From: an uncultured Ancrocorticia sp.
GTDB taxonomy: Bacteria; Actinomycetota; Actinomycetes; Actinomycetales; Actinomycetaceae
NCBI GenBank assembly: GCA_905373325.1
Contig: CAJPTB010000135.1
Span: forward strand, 1-5,826
Reading direction: 5' to 3'
DNA: 5,826 nucleotides
Made by a program: the position numbers and the translations under genes. Shown piece after piece: positions 5,433-5,826 of the stretch. How positions within the stretch are numbered: position 1 is the stretch's first letter; every line of letters begins with the position of its first letter. The notes beneath the pieces were generated by a model. That model worked only from the letters and a program-made list of their open reading frames with translations, searched no databases and was not told the DNA's origin.

Positions 5433-5826
5433 CAATCTCGCGGACCGACCTCGCGCCTCATAAGCAGGTCCGTGTCCCGCGTCTTGCCGATGTGGAATGC
5501 GTGGGACCCGAACACCTCGAATCCGAGATGCTCGTAGAATCCCAAGGCGGCGTCGTTGTGCTCCCACACGCCGAGCCACACGGACTCGGCTCCTCGCGCC
5601 CGGGCCTCCTCGAAGGCTCTCTCCAGCATGAGCCGGCCCAGGCCGCGCCCCTTGAACCTTTTCAGAACGTAGACCCGCTCGATTTCCAAAGCGTCGGGCA
5701 TGACGTCCTCGCTTTGCGCCTCGCCGACGTTGATTTTCGCGTATCCGGCGATTTCGCCGTCGACCCGCGCGAAACAGAAGGCTGAACCGGGGTTGGCGAT
5801 TTCTTCGGCGAGAGTCCCCGGCGCGT
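5432..5826 (-). CDS. GNAT-family N-acetyltransferase, PaiA-like (N-terminus beyond the window)
   Basis: The leftward frame is open from the right edge to the TGA at 5432-5434, giving 130 visible C-terminal residues. An internal ATG at 5701 is not the real start, because conserved sequence continues upstream: SAFCFARVDGEIAGYAKINV is typical GNAT beta2-beta4. The acetyl-CoA pyrophosphate loop is RFKGRG within VYVLKRFKGRGLG, fitting (Q/R)xxGx(G/A), and FYEHLGF is the usual C-terminal GNAT motif. The block EIERVYVL, then WLGVWEHNDAALGFYEHLGF, then a TDLLM ending resembles the PaiA spermidine/spermine acetyltransferase of Bacillus subtilis (about 170 residues), from memory. Roughly 40 residues would be missing. 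Polyamine acetylation is therefore plausible, but GNAT substrates are hard to infer from sequence. Confidence 0.85.
   Translation of the reverse strand, partial: APGTLAEEIANPGSAFCFARVDGEIAGYAKINVGEAQSEDVMPDALEIERVYVLKRFKGRGLGRLMLERAFEEARARGAESVWLGVWEHNDAALGFYEHLGFEVFGSHAFHIGKTRDTDLLMRREVGPRD

Noticed and set aside
5432..5701. Complete small acetyltransferase starting at the ATG at 5701
   Set aside because: The same frame continues upstream to the window edge with conserved GNAT sequence, so this ATG is internal.

Overview
The window looks like chromosomal DNA from a high-GC actinobacterium. Codon third positions in all four genes are strongly G/C. Shine-Dalgarno sequences are purine-rich, and the intergenic hairpins are GC-rich without long U-tracts. 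The DhaK-DhaL fusion and the DUF1697 protein both occur in Actinomycetota, but I cannot name the genus. There are no tRNA, rRNA, transposase, integrase, CRISPR or phage signatures.

Layout from left to right. (1) Positions 1-248 are a regulatory region with a good sigma-70-type promoter (TTGTGT-N17-TAAGAT) and a perfect 8-bp hairpin just before the ribosome binding site. (2) 249-1946 (+) encodes a complete 565-residue two-domain ketose kinase (DhaK plus ATP-type DhaL). (3) 1961-2036 is a large nested inverted repeat between convergent genes, probably a bidirectional terminator. (4) 2043-2600 (-) encodes a 185-residue DUF1697 protein. (5) 2601-2887 is an unusually AT-rich divergent intergenic region with a 22-bp tandem repeat full of small palindromes, candidate promoters and a leader hairpin. 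(6) 2888-5275 (+) encodes a 795-residue exported protein. It has a very long signal peptide, whose n-region is written by four degenerate 24-bp repeats, followed by about 14 beta-propeller blade-like repeats. (7) 5276-5431 holds the terminator of that gene, two perfect plus one diverged copy of a 23-bp tandem repeat, and a hairpin belonging to the gene on the right. (8) 5432-5826 (-) is the C-terminal part of a PaiA-like GNAT acetyltransferase that runs off the right edge.

The genes do not form one operon: each has its own promoter region or terminator, and orientations alternate (+ - + -). The kinase is cytoplasmic sugar metabolism, and its nucleotide-binding motif differs from canonical dihydroxyacetone kinases in a way that makes erythrulose or another short ketose a plausible substrate. 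The propeller protein is probably a secreted binding or enzymatic scaffold of unknown function. I see no convincing multi-gene novel system. The least explained elements are the exported 14-blade protein with its AT-rich control region and repeat-built signal peptide, and the intergenic repeats on either side of it.
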